Below, piece after piece: positions 1 through 10,806 of a stretch of DNA of 22,683 nucleotides (within the stretch, counting starts at the first letter, position 1; each line of letters starts with the position of its first letter). Origin of the DNA: an uncultured Lachnospiraceae bacterium (GTDB lineage: Bacteria; Bacillota_A; Clostridia; Lachnospirales; Lachnospiraceae); NCBI GenBank assembly GCA_900556645.1, contig USPJ01000001.1, positions 1-22,683 on the forward strand, read 5' to 3'. The notes beneath the pieces were generated by a model, which was given only the letters and a program-made list of their open reading frames with translations, did no database searches and was not told the origin of the DNA. Both the position numbers and the translations under genes were made by a program.

Positions 1-1
1 A

Positions 2-415
2 GAAGCCGGCTCTGTTTCTTCCATTGATTTTGTTACCAATGGAATCAAAGATACCTTAAAAGAGGTTCCGGCGGAACAGGTAATTTTGGGAATGCCACTC
101 TATACCAGACTCTGGTCTGAGACAGCAGGAGAGGACGGAAAAGTAACCGTATCCTCCGAGGTTGTGAACATGAAAGCACAGCAGACTATCATTGACAACA
201 GTGGTGCAGTTCCGAAATGGTTGGACAAAGAACAGCAAAATTATATTGAATATACACAAGATGGTGTTACCTATAAAATGTGGATGGAAGACGAGAAGTC
301 TTTGGAACAGAAATTAAAGGCTGCAAAGAAAAATAAACTTGCCGGAACTTCTGTCTGGAAGCTGGGCATGGAACCGTCATCCATCTGGGATACCATTATT
401 AAATATGTAAATTAG
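2..415 (+). CDS. Glycoside hydrolase family 18 protein, C-terminal part (5' end outside window)
   Basis: The reading frame is open from the first bases and ends at TAG 413-415; about 137 residues are visible. The segment VILGMPLYTRLW followed by a C-terminal VWKLGMEPSSIWDTI resembles the last barrel strands of GH18 enzymes of the YaaH/SleL/YdhD type. These are often spore or cell-wall N-acetylglucosaminidases in Firmicutes. The catalytic DxxDxE motif would lie upstream of the window, so activity cannot be judged. An intrinsic terminator follows immediately, so this is the end of its transcript. The next gene is a peptidoglycan amidase, which fits a cell-wall theme. The family assignment is an inference from the C-terminal motifs only. 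Confidence 0.7.
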   Translation, partial: EAGSVSSIDFVTNGIKDTLKEVPAEQVILGMPLYTRLWSETAGEDGKVTVSSEVVNMKAQQTIIDNSGAVPKWLDKEQQNYIEYTQDGVTYKMWMEDEKSLEQKLKAAKKNKLAGTSVWKLGMEPSSIWDTIIKYVN

Positions 416-427
416 TACAGGAATTGC

Positions 428-456
428 AGGGCGTACCGAAGGGTACGCTCTTTTTC
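428..456 (+). terminator. Intrinsic terminator after the GH18 gene
   Basis: GCGTACC (431-437) and GGTACGC (442-448) form a perfect 7-bp stem with a GAAG loop. The stem can extend by about three weaker pairs and is followed by a T-rich tract (TCTTTTTC). It lies 13 bases after the GH18 stop codon. Confidence 0.85.
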
Positions 457-532
457 TATCAAAAAGCTTACAGTTCTAAGAAAATAATTTTTTTCATAAA
501 ATACAACAAGTCTGAGGTATCAGGGGAAATAT

Positions 533-1222
533 GTGAAGAAAAGAATAGAAGTGATTATGGGAGTAGTCCTGCTGGTGGCAGCAGGATTTTTAGCAAAACG
601 GGGAGCTATCTATGTACAGCAGAGTAAAGTGGGGGAGGAAAAAACCTGTATTGTAATAGATGCAGGTCATGGAGGAACCGACCCGGGAAAAATAGGAATT
701 AACGGAAAAAAGGAAAAAGACATAAATCTCCAAATCGCAAAGGAATTAAAAAAGAAATTGGAAAAAGAAGGCATAGAGGTGGTAATGACCCGGGAAAGCG
801 ATGAGGGGCTTTATAACAGCAGCTCCAGAAACAAAAAAGTGGATGATATGAAAAAGCGGTGTAAAATCATTGATGAGGCGAAGCCGGTGTTTACCATTAG
901 TATTCATCAGAACAGCTATCCCGAGGAGTATGTAAAAGGAGCACAGGTCTTCTATTACGGACAATCTCAGGAGGGAAAAGAATTAGCGGAAATTTTACAG
1001 GAAAGCATGGTGCAGCAACTGGATAAAGAGAACCACAGAACGGCAAAAGCAAATGAAAGCTATTATCTTTTGAAGAAGACGGAATCTCCCACTGTTATTG
1101 TGGAATGCGGTTTTTTAAGCAACAGCGAGGAGGCAAAATTATTGGCGGATAAGGACTACCAGAAAAAGGTAGCAGAGTCAATACATACAGGAATCAAAAA
1201 GTATTTAAAGGAAGAGAAGTAA
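533..1222 (+). CDS. cwlD: N-acetylmuramoyl-L-alanine amidase, CwlD-like (Amidase_3)
   Basis: A 229-residue protein with an N-terminal membrane anchor or signal (residues 7-22) and a single Amidase_3 domain (about 38-226). Zinc ligands and catalytic residues typical of the family are visible: H46 in DAGHGG, E61, H125 in SIHQN, and E191 in VECGFLSN. Enzymes of this family cut the amide bond between N-acetylmuramic acid and the peptide stem. The size and single-domain layout match CwlD, which removes peptides during muramic-delta-lactam formation in spore cortex. The start is GTG at 533, preceded by AGGGG at 522-526; no better start is in frame. The CwlD-specific role is inferred from length and layout; the amidase call is firm. 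Confidence 0.85.
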   Translation: MKKRIEVIMGVVLLVAAGFLAKRGAIYVQQSKVGEEKTCIVIDAGHGGTDPGKIGINGKKEKDINLQIAKELKKKLEKEGIEVVMTRESDEGLYNSSSRNKKVDDMKKRCKIIDEAKPVFTISIHQNSYPEEYVKGAQVFYYGQSQEGKELAEILQESMVQQLDKENHRTAKANESYYLLKKTESPTVIVECGFLSNSEEAKLLADKDYQKKVAESIHTGIKKYLKEEK

Positions 1223-1234
1223 ATGTTTACCTAG

Positions 1235-1262
1235 TTGCGATATTTCCATAACATGATATAAT
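1235..1262 (+). promoter_or_regulatory. Sigma-A-type promoter placing the start site at or next to the Sua5 start codon
   Basis: A perfect -10 box TATAAT (1257-1262) lies 16 bp after a partial -35 box TTGCGA (1235-1240). Transcription would begin near 1268-1270, and the ATG of the next gene is at 1270, so the mRNA would be leaderless or nearly so. No Shine-Dalgarno sequence precedes that ATG. Confidence 0.6.
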
Positions 1263-1269
1263 AGAAGTC

Positions 1270-2808
1270 ATGGAAACAGAAATATTAAAGATAGACAGTA
1301 ATCAGATAGATAAAGAAAATATTCGGCGGGCAGCCGAGCTTATAAGAGAAGGAGAATTGGTGGCATTTCCCACAGAAACAGTTTATGGATTGGGGGCGGA
1401 TGCCATGAATCCTGCTGCAGCAAAACGGATCTATGAGGCAAAGGGGAGACCATCGGATAATCCGCTGATTGTCCATGTGTCTCAGGCAAGGGATTTGGAG
1501 AAGCTGACAGCCAGAGTGCCGGGAAAAGCGGTAAAGCTGGCAGGAGCTTTCTGGCCGGGACCTTTAACTATGATTTTAGAAAAAAACGAAAAGGTTCCCT
1601 ATGAGACAACCGGAGGATTGGATACGGTGGCCATCCGTATGCCGAATCATCCCGTGGCATTGGCGTTAATAGAAGAGAGCGGGACCTATATTGCGGCACC
1701 TAGTGCCAATGCATCAGGAAGACCCAGCCCTACCACGGCGGAACATGTGGCAGAGGATTTGTCCGGCAAAATACCAATGATTTTGGACGGCGGAAGTGTT
1801 TCAGTTGGAATCGAATCCACCATCATTGATTTGACAGAAGAGATACCGATGATTCTGCGTCCCGGATATATTACAAAATCCATGCTAGAGGAAGTCATCG
1901 GAACGGTGGAGATGGATCCGGGAATCATTGCAGCGGACTCTGATCAGAAACCAAAGGCACCGGGGATGAAATACAGGCATTATGCACCCAAGGCAGATTT
2001 AAAACTGGTGGACGGAGACAGACATTCTGTAACCAGGAAGATTCGTGAGATGACGCAGGAAGCGATACAGCAGGGGAAAAAGGTAGGTATCATTGCCACG
2101 GATGAAACTGCTGGAAAATATCTGGCTGGAAATGTTCTGAGCATTGGAAGCAGGACGGATGAGGATACCATAGCCAGACATCTCTACGGTATCCTGCGTA
2201 AGTTTGATGATATGGAAGTGGATGTCATCTACTCGGAGAGTTTTGAAACACCGAGAATCGGACAGGCTATTATGAACCGTCTTTTGAAAGCGGCGGGTCA
2301 TGAGGTAATAGAGGTTGAGAATCGGCAAAGAGGGATGGAGACCTATAAGCGGATTATTTTTGTAGCAGACAGCGGAACCTGCCGGGCTCCTATGGCGGCC
2401 GGGATTTTAGAGGATCAGGTGTTGAGCCGTCCCATAGAGATTTTATCCAGAGGAATGGTAGTACTTTTCCCGGAACCCTTGAATCAAAAAGCCGAGGCGG
2501 TTATGATTAGTAACGGGCTGAAGACAGAAGGCTTTATGTCGGCACAATTGGTGGAGGAAGACATTACCGAGGACACCTTGATATTGACCATGAGTGAAGA
2601 CAACAGGCAGAAGATACTGGAGTTATTTCCAGAGATAAACGAAGAGAGCGTACAAGTACTCACAACACTGGTGGGAGATGAGTTGGAGATTTTGGACCCA
2701 TACGGAGGAAATCTTCAGGCATACGGACTCTGTTATGAGACCTTAAACAAATCTATAAAAAAACTTGTGAAAATACTAAATGAAGGAGAAAAGACATGTC
2801 AAAAGTAA
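1270..2808 (+). CDS. Threonylcarbamoyl-AMP synthase (Sua5) fused to a C-terminal LMW-phosphatase-like domain lacking the catalytic Cys
   Basis: 512 residues. Residues 12-205 form the YrdC domain ([16 protein letters not shown] at 30-45, KGRPSDNPL at 58-66, PSANASG at 144-150), and about 225-345 form the Sua5 domain ([10 protein letters not shown] at 231-240). This part makes threonylcarbamoyl-AMP from threonine, bicarbonate and ATP for the t6A tRNA modification. Residues 359-505 match low-molecular-weight tyrosine/arginine phosphatases. However, the P-loop reads [10 protein letters not shown] (365-374) where the family has VCxGNxCRSP: the nucleophile is Ala366, while Cys371, Arg372 and the general-acid-like D476 (DPYGG) remain. 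The second half is therefore probably a pseudophosphatase. ATG 1270 is the only start that keeps the conserved N terminus; it has no Shine-Dalgarno site. The gene overlaps upp by 13 bp. In Bacillus, ywlC and ywlE are separate neighbours. Confidence 0.9.
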   Translation: METEILKIDSNQIDKENIRRAAELIREGELVAFPTETVYGLGADAMNPAAAKRIYEAKGRPSDNPLIVHVSQARDLEKLTARVPGKAVKLAGAFWPGPLTMILEKNEKVPYETTGGLDTVAIRMPNHPVALALIEESGTYIAAPSANASGRPSPTTAEHVAEDLSGKIPMILDGGSVSVGIESTIIDLTEEIPMILRPGYITKSMLEEVIGTVEMDPGIIAADSDQKPKAPGMKYRHYAPKADLKLVDGDRHSVTRKIREMTQEAIQQGKKVGIIATDETAGKYLAGNVLSIGSRTDEDTIARHLYGILRKFDDMEVDVIYSESFETPRIGQAIMNRLLKAAGHEVIEVENRQRGMETYKRIIFVADSGTCRAPMAAGILEDQVLSRPIEILSRGMVVLFPEPLNQKAEAVMISNGLKTEGFMSAQLVEEDITEDTLILTMSEDNRQKILELFPEINEESVQVLTTLVGDELEILDPYGGNLQAYGLCYETLNKSIKKLVKILNEGEKTCQK

Positions 2809-3425
2809 CGATTATGGATCATCCGTTAATTCAGCACAAAATCAGTTGGATTCGGAGGGAGGATACGGGTTCTAAGGATTTCAGAACTCTGATTAGCGAG
2901 ATAGCTATGCTGATGTGCTACGAGGCAACCAGAGATTTGGAGCTTGCAGATGTGGAGATTCAGACACCGATTTGCAAGACCACGGCAAAGGAACTGAAAG
3001 GAAAGAAGCTGGCAGTAGTTCCGATTCTGAGAGCAGGATTGGGTATGGTAGACGGAATGCTGGCTATGATACCATCTGCAAAGGTAGGACATATCGGACT
3101 GTACCGTAACGAGGAGACCTTAGAGCCGGTAGAGTACTATTGTAAGCTGCCAAAGGATTGCAGTGAGAGAGAGGTTTTCGTGGTGGACCCAATGCTGGCA
3201 ACGGGAGGTTCTTCTGTGGCGGCAATCCAGATGCTGAAGGATAAGGGTGTAAAACACATTCATTTTATGTGCATTATTGCGGCTCCGGAAGGAATCAAGC
3301 GGATGCAGGAGGCACACCCGGATGTGGATATCTATGTGGGGGCACAGGATGATCATCTGAATGAGCATGGTTACATTGTTCCGGGTCTGGGAGATGCCGG
3401 AGATCGTATTTTTGGTACAAAATAA
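2796..3425 (+). CDS. upp: Uracil phosphoribosyltransferase
   Basis: 209 residues, the normal length for Upp. It converts uracil and PRPP to UMP and diphosphate in pyrimidine salvage. The PRPP-binding loop [12 protein letters not shown] (129-140) and the uracil-binding C terminus [17 protein letters not shown] (193-209) are intact, as is [13 protein letters not shown] (75-87). The start ATG follows AAGGAG at 2783-2788 and overlaps the end of the Sua5 fusion gene by 13 bp, which suggests translational coupling. A hairpin with a short T tract follows the stop codon. A upp position just upstream of atp genes is also seen in Bacillus. Confidence 0.95.
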   Translation: MSKVTIMDHPLIQHKISWIRREDTGSKDFRTLISEIAMLMCYEATRDLELADVEIQTPICKTTAKELKGKKLAVVPILRAGLGMVDGMLAMIPSAKVGHIGLYRNEETLEPVEYYCKLPKDCSEREVFVVDPMLATGGSSVAAIQMLKDKGVKHIHFMCIIAAPEGIKRMQEAHPDVDIYVGAQDDHLNEHGYIVPGLGDAGDRIFGTK

Positions 3426-3433
3426 ATAAATTG

Positions 3434-3463
3434 CGGATTGTCATTTTGGCAATCCGTTCTTTA
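3434..3463 (+). terminator. Weak intrinsic terminator between upp and the dCMP deaminase gene
   Basis: CGGATTG (3435-3441) pairs perfectly with CAATCCG (3451-3457), with a possible inner C-G pair, followed by TTCTTT. The T tract is imperfect, so it may be leaky or act as an attenuator. Confidence 0.55.
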
Positions 3464-3517
3464 CATTCTGTATATTTAGAGAAGGTTTGGAGATTTTTTA
3501 TCAGGGAGGGAATACAT

Positions 3518-4003
3518 ATGAGCGATAAAAGGCAGGATTATATCAGTTGGGATGAATATTTTATGGGAGTGGCAATGCTTTCGGGAATGAGATCCAAAGA
3601 CCCGAATACACAGGTGGGAGCGTGTATCGTAAGCCCGGACCATAAGATTTTGTCCATGGGCTATAACGGATTTCCTACCGGATGCTCTGATGACGAGTTT
3701 CCGTGGGCAAGGGAAGGAGAACCGTTGGACAATAAATATTTTTATACGACCCACAGTGAATTAAATGCAATTTTGAATTATCGTGGCGGAAGTCTGGAAG
3801 GTTCTATTTTGTATGTATCGCTGTTTCCTTGTAACGAATGTGCAAAAGCTATCATACAATCAGGTATAAAAACGGTAATATATGATGATGATAAGTATAA
3901 GAATACGCCGGGAGTCATTGCATCCAAAAGAATGTTGAAGGCCGCAGGCGTTGAATTTCGCAAGTATCAGCACACGGAACGGGAAATCAAAATAAAATTA
4001 TAA
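3518..4003 (+). CDS. dCMP deaminase (ComEB-like cytidine/deoxycytidylate deaminase)
   Basis: 161 residues from ATG 3518, chosen because GGAGGG (3505-3510) lies just upstream and the upstream extension to 3431 is unlike the family. The zinc site is complete: H79xE81 (HSE), then PCNEC with C105 and C108. The pattern (substrate site near YNGFPTGCSDD, TTHSELNA, SLFPCNECAKAI) fits deoxycytidylate deaminases, which convert dCMP to dUMP for dTTP supply. Bacillus ComEB belongs to this family. Together with upp it forms a small pyrimidine-salvage block before the atp operon. No clear terminator follows. Confidence 0.88.
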   Translation: MSDKRQDYISWDEYFMGVAMLSGMRSKDPNTQVGACIVSPDHKILSMGYNGFPTGCSDDEFPWAREGEPLDNKYFYTTHSELNAILNYRGGSLEGSILYVSLFPCNECAKAIIQSGIKTVIYDDDKYKNTPGVIASKRMLKAAGVEFRKYQHTEREIKIKL

Positions 4004-4051
4004 AAAAGACAACTTCCTTATTCTGTCCAAAGTTTATAAAATTGTGGAATC

Positions 4052-4082
4052 TTGTGGACAAACGGACAGAAAGTGGTATAAA
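4052..4082 (+). promoter_or_regulatory. Candidate atp operon promoter with upstream repeats
   Basis: A TATAAA box (4077-4082, followed by AT) lies 19 bp after TTGTGG (4052-4057); the spacing is longer than ideal. A second -10-like TATAAT is at 4092-4097 but has no good -35 partner. Just upstream are a direct repeat of TTGTGGA (4042 and 4052) and an 8-bp inverted repeat TTCTGTCC/GGACAGAA (4021-4028, 4064-4071). Confidence 0.4.
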
Positions 4083-4129
4083 ATAGTCCTATATAATTTT
4101 TTGTTGTTAACGACAGAAAGGAGCTATGT

Positions 4130-4372
4130 GTGAAATACAAAAAAAGCGTTTATCAGTCCTTTGTACTGATTACACAGTTTGGTATTAACATGATAGTTCC
4201 TATTTTTTTGTGTACTGCATTGGGAGTTTTTCTGGACAAAAAGCTGGAGCTATCGTTTCTTACGATTGTGCTCTTTTTCGTAGGTGCCCTGGCAGGATTC
4301 CGAAACTGTTATATCATGGCAAAAAAAATATATGAAAGTGATGATAAAAAGCATGATAAGAAGACTCAATAG
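4130..4372 (+). CDS. atpZ: AtpZ-like F0F1-ATPase accessory subunit
   Basis: 80 residues with two predicted membrane helices (about 12-34 and 41-63) and a lysine-rich tail, the pattern of the short AtpZ/ATPase_gene1 proteins that open many atp operons. The start is GTG at 4130, preceded by AAAGGAG (4117-4123); the ATG at 4126 is in another frame. AtpZ with AtpI has been linked to divalent-cation transport and ATP-synthase assembly in alkaliphilic Bacillus; the role here is inferred from family and position. The gene overlaps the start of atpI. Confidence 0.75.
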   Translation: MKYKKSVYQSFVLITQFGINMIVPIFLCTALGVFLDKKLELSFLTIVLFFVGALAGFRNCYIMAKKIYESDDKKHDKKTQ

Positions 4373-4778
4373 TGCACTTCCGGCACTGTTGCTGGGAATA
4401 TTGATATACGGAGTGATTGTGGAGCTGGCAGGTGTCTGGTTCGTGGAGGATAAGCTTCGTTATAGTACCGGACTTTGGATTGGAATCGCATTGGCATGCG
4501 GAATGGCAATTCATATGGCGGTGGTAATTGAGGATGCGGTGGCACTTCAGGGAGAAAACGGGGCAAAAAATAAAGTTATTTTACAGTCGCTGCTGCGATA
4601 TATTGTAGTTGTGGCGGTGTTCTTTGTAACAGCGAAGTTCCGGCTAGGTAATTTTATCATGGCTTTTATAGGCGTTTTGGGATTAAAGGCAGCAGCTTAT
4701 ATGCAGCCTTTCATTCATAAAGTACTGTATCCTAAAGAAGGGAAAGACCAGAGGTCTTCGGACAGTACAGAGTTATAA
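4341..4778 (+). CDS. atpI: ATP synthase subunit I (AtpI), c-ring assembly factor
   Basis: About 145 residues with four predicted membrane helices: ALPALLLGILIYGVIVELAG; TGLWIGIALACGMAIHMAVV; SLLRYIVVVAVFFV; and NFIMAFIGVLGLKAAAYM. This is the AtpI layout and the gene directly precedes atpB. The start is uncertain: ATG 4341 has only a weak GAAAG upstream, ATG 4353 is equally possible, and the frame is open further upstream. The gene begins inside atpZ, so coupling is likely. In Acetobacterium woodii AtpI is needed to assemble a sodium-type c-ring, which fits the sodium signature of AtpE here. Confidence 0.75.
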   Translation: MIKSMIRRLNSALPALLLGILIYGVIVELAGVWFVEDKLRYSTGLWIGIALACGMAIHMAVVIEDAVALQGENGAKNKVILQSLLRYIVVVAVFFVTAKFRLGNFIMAFIGVLGLKAAAYMQPFIHKVLYPKEGKDQRSSDSTEL

Positions 4779-4808
4779 TTAATGATGAGGGATGAAGGAG
4801 GTGAAATT

Positions 4809-5531
4809 GTGGATAACGCAATTTTGATGGCATCCAGTGCAGAAGACATAGACTTTATGATTCATGGGATTTTTTCTTATGAAATCTTCGGTCATACTGT
4901 GTGGATTACCACAACACATGTGTGCATATTGATTGTCATGCTGACTCTTTTAGTGTTTGCATTTGCAGTGAATCGAAAAATGAAGCATGCAACAGATGTA
5001 CCGGATACCTTTCAGAATATTGCAGAATTGATAGTAGAAAAATTAGATGGCGTAGTAGAGGGCGTTATGGGAAAGAATTCCAAGAAGTTCAAAAACTACA
5101 TCAGTACAATTTTTATCTTTATATTGTTCAGCAATATTTCCGGTTTGCTGGGGTTAAGACCACCGACAGCAGATTACGGAACCACTCTGGCATTGGCATT
5201 AATCACGTTCTCCATGATAACGTTCTGTAAATTTAAATATCAGAAGGTTTCCGGAGTACTGAAGGGATTATGTGATCCGTGGCCGATTTGGGCACCGATT
5301 AACATTATCGGAGATTTAGCCGTACCGGTATCCTTATCATTACGTTTGTTCGCAAACGTATTGTCAGGAACTGTAATTATGGCATTGGTTTACGGGCTGC
5401 TTTCTAAGATTGCAGTTGTCTGGCCGGCAGCATTACACGTTTACTTTGACTTGTTCTCAGGAGCAATTCAGACCTATGTATTCTGTATGTTGACAATGAC
5501 CTATGTAAATCAGGCAATGGAGACAGAATAA
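4809..5531 (+). CDS. atpB: F0F1 ATP synthase subunit a
   Basis: 240 residues from GTG 4809. This start is preferred over ATG 4782 because a strong AAGGAGG (4795-4801) lies seven bases before it and nothing resembling a ribosome site precedes 4782. Five to six membrane helices are visible. The essential stator arginine sits in SLSLRLFANVLSG (R179 counted from this start). The C-terminal GAIQTYVFCMLTMTYV is typical of the ion half-channel helix. The protein forms the ion path against the c-ring. The next gene, atpE, starts 23 bases downstream. Confidence 0.93.
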   Translation: MDNAILMASSAEDIDFMIHGIFSYEIFGHTVWITTTHVCILIVMLTLLVFAFAVNRKMKHATDVPDTFQNIAELIVEKLDGVVEGVMGKNSKKFKNYISTIFIFILFSNISGLLGLRPPTADYGTTLALALITFSMITFCKFKYQKVSGVLKGLCDPWPIWAPINIIGDLAVPVSLSLRLFANVLSGTVIMALVYGLLSKIAVVWPAALHVYFDLFSGAIQTYVFCMLTMTYVNQAMETE

Positions 5532-5542
5532 TTATTATTTAG

Positions 5543-5812
<270 letters not shown>

Positions 5813-5859
5813 GAAAAGATTTTTAGAAATGAAACGGAAAGGAGGCATACTTCTAAGCT

Positions 5860-6375
5860 ATGACGAGATTATTCGATCTGGATTTTCAGTTATTACATGA
5901 TACGGTACTTTTAGCAATCGCTGTATTCTTCCTGTTTATGATGCTGTCCTATCTGTTGTTTAACCCGGTCCGCAAAATGTTAGAAGACCGTAAGTTAAAG
6001 ATTAAGACAGATTTAGATACTGCAAAGACGGATAAGGAAGAGGCTGCGGTATTAAAGTCAGAATATGATGAAAAGCTGAAAAACATAGAGAAAGAAGCAG
6101 AGCAGATTTTAAGTGAAGCCCGTCAGAAGGCGTTGAAAAACGAAGCACGGATTGTGGAAGAAGCCAAAGAAGAGGCTGCCAGAATCATCAAACGTGCCAA
6201 TGAAGAGGCAGAGCTTGAGAAGAAGCGTGCAATGGATGAAATGAAGCAGGAGATTATCACGATTGCCTCAATGATGGCGGGAAAAGTCGTGTCAGCTTCT
6301 ATTGATACAACGATTCAGGATACCTTAGTGGAAGAGACATTGAGAGAGATGGGTGATTCAACATGGCAAAATTAG
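5860..6375 (+). CDS. atpF: F0F1 ATP synthase subunit b
   Basis: 171 residues: one N-terminal membrane helix (about 13-34), the motif FNPVRKMLEDR (34-44), then a long charged coiled coil to about residue 140. This is the peripheral-stalk b subunit. AAAGGAGG (5838-5845) lies 14 bases from the ATG, an unusually long gap, but an in-frame TAA (5854-5856) excludes an earlier start. The 3' end overlaps atpH by 13 bp. Confidence 0.93.
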   Translation: MTRLFDLDFQLLHDTVLLAIAVFFLFMMLSYLLFNPVRKMLEDRKLKIKTDLDTAKTDKEEAAVLKSEYDEKLKNIEKEAEQILSEARQKALKNEARIVEEAKEEAARIIKRANEEAELEKKRAMDEMKQEIITIASMMAGKVVSASIDTTIQDTLVEETLREMGDSTWQN

Positions 6376-6920
6376 TATCCAAGACATATGGGGATGCTTT
6401 GTTTGAAACTGCCGTGGAGAGTAACCGATTAGATGATTTTTCTGAGGAAGCAAAAGGAATTTTAACTGTCTTGAGAGAAAATCAGGAGTTATCCCGGCTG
6501 ATGAATCATCCGCAGATTGTAAAAGAAGAAAAAATACATCTCATAGAAAGCATTTTTCAGGGAAAGGTGCTGGATGAAATGGTAGGGTTGATGATTATGA
6601 TGATTCAAAAAGACCATTTTGCAGAGATGGAAAGCGTATTCGTTTATTTTATAGATCAGGTAAAGGAATACAAAAATATCGGAACTGCTTATGTCACTTC
6701 TGCCATGGAGTTGTCCGAGGCACAGAAGAAGGACGTAGAAGCAAGACTTTTAGAAACCACAAAATATGTAGCATTTGAGATGCACTATGATGTGGACACC
6801 GCATTGATTGGCGGTATGGTAATTCGAATCGGAGATAGAGTAGTGGACAGCAGTGTAAAGACCAAGCTCTATGAGCTGTCACGGGAGCTCTACAATATTC
6901 CGCTGGGAATTGCAGAATAA
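6363..6920 (+). CDS. atpH: F0F1 ATP synthase subunit delta
   Basis: 185 residues, normal for the delta (OSCP) subunit that links the peripheral stalk to the alpha/beta head. The N-terminal helical domain begins AKLVSKTYGDALFETAVE. The C-terminal domain holds the conserved ALIGGMVIRIGDRVVDSSVKTKL (about 147-169). ATG 6363 lies within the end of atpF and six bases after GGGTGA (6351-6356). Confidence 0.93.
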   Translation: MAKLVSKTYGDALFETAVESNRLDDFSEEAKGILTVLRENQELSRLMNHPQIVKEEKIHLIESIFQGKVLDEMVGLMIMMIQKDHFAEMESVFVYFIDQVKEYKNIGTAYVTSAMELSEAQKKDVEARLLETTKYVAFEMHYDVDTALIGGMVIRIGDRVVDSSVKTKLYELSRELYNIPLGIAE

Positions 6921-6938
6921 TTTAGTGAAAGTAGGTGA

Positions 6939-8453
<1,515 letters not shown>

Positions 8454-8471
8454 GAATGGCGGTGAATTCAT

Positions 8472-9326
8472 ATGGCCTCTATGAGGGACATAAAGAGAAG
8501 AAAAAGCAGCATACAGAGTACGCAGCAGATTACAAAAGCCATGAAGCTTGTGTCTACCGTCAAACTGCAAAAAGCAAAGAGCCGTGCAGAAGAAGCAAAT
8601 CCATATTTCAACTATATGTATCAGACGGTTACGTCGGTGCTTGCAAAATCAGGAAATATGAACCATCCTTATTTGATGAAGAATGAATCCGAGAAAAAAG
8701 CCATAGTAGTAATTACCTCCAACAGAGGATTGGCAGGAGGATATAATTCCAATATTGTCAAACTGATTACTAACGGTGAGCTGAAAAAAGAGGATTTGGA
8801 GCTGTATACCATCGGTAATAAAGGCCGTGAAGCTTTAGAACGCAGGGGATATACCATCAAAGCATCTTATCCTGAGGTCATTGAGGCCCCGGATTATACC
8901 GATGCTATGGCAATCTGTAAGCAGGTGTTAGAGGATTATCAGAATGGTGAAATCGGAGAAATCTATCTGGCTTATACACATTTTAAAAATACGGTGGTTC
9001 ATGAGCCGAAGCTGATGAAGCTGCTTCCGGTGGAATTTGAAGAATCGGAGGTAACCGAGAACAGTAATGTACTGATGAACTACGAGCCGACAGAGGAAGA
9101 GGCGTTGGATATGATTATTCCAAAATATATCACAAGCCTGTTCTACGGAGCTTTGGTAGAAGCGGTAGCAAGTGAGAACGGTGCAAGGATGCAGGCAATG
9201 GATTCTGCAACAAGCAATGCAGAGGATATAATCAGCGACTTGACATTGAAATATAACAGAGCTCGTCAGGGCTCCATCACGCAGGAATTGACAGAGATTA
9301 TTGCGGGAGCTGAGGCGATTTCCTAA
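8472..9326 (+). CDS. atpG: F0F1 ATP synthase subunit gamma
   Basis: 284 residues, normal for the central rotor shaft. The N-terminal helix ASMRDIKRRKSSIQSTQQIT and the C-terminal helix (EAVASENGARMQAMDSATSN followed by RARQGSITQELTEI) form the coiled coil that turns inside the alpha/beta head. GGCGGTGA just upstream serves as ribosome site. The stop codon lies in a small hairpin that begins the structured atpG-atpD spacer. Confidence 0.95.
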   Translation: MASMRDIKRRKSSIQSTQQITKAMKLVSTVKLQKAKSRAEEANPYFNYMYQTVTSVLAKSGNMNHPYLMKNESEKKAIVVITSNRGLAGGYNSNIVKLITNGELKKEDLELYTIGNKGREALERRGYTIKASYPEVIEAPDYTDAMAICKQVLEDYQNGEIGEIYLAYTHFKNTVVHEPKLMKLLPVEFEESEVTENSNVLMNYEPTEEEALDMIIPKYITSLFYGALVEAVASENGARMQAMDSATSNAEDIISDLTLKYNRARQGSITQELTEIIAGAEAIS

Positions 9327-9374
9327 GGACAAGAGCTTTAGGAATACAGAGCCTTCACAGGTATGTTGTGAAGG
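9321..9374 (+). other. Two tandem RNA hairpins in the atpG-atpD spacer
   Basis: TCCTAA (9321-9326, including the atpG stop) can pair with TTAGGA (9338-9343). Next, CCTTCACA (9352-9359) pairs perfectly with TGTGAAGG (9367-9374) around a 7-base loop. No T tract follows the second hairpin, so it is not an intrinsic terminator. A processing or mRNA-stability role before atpD is inferred. Confidence 0.55.
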
Positions 9375-9388
9375 ATGAATAAAAATAA

Positions 9389-10795
<1,407 letters not shown>

Positions 10796-10806
10796 GGGGT
10801 GAATCT

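Noticed and set aside
424..627. A 67-codon frame after the GH18 gene
   Set aside because: It begins in the terminator hairpin and overlaps the amidase gene in another frame.
3431..3517. N-terminal extension of the dCMP deaminase by 29 residues
   Set aside because: It starts in the terminator-like hairpin and lacks a ribosome site; ATG 3518 fits family and site.
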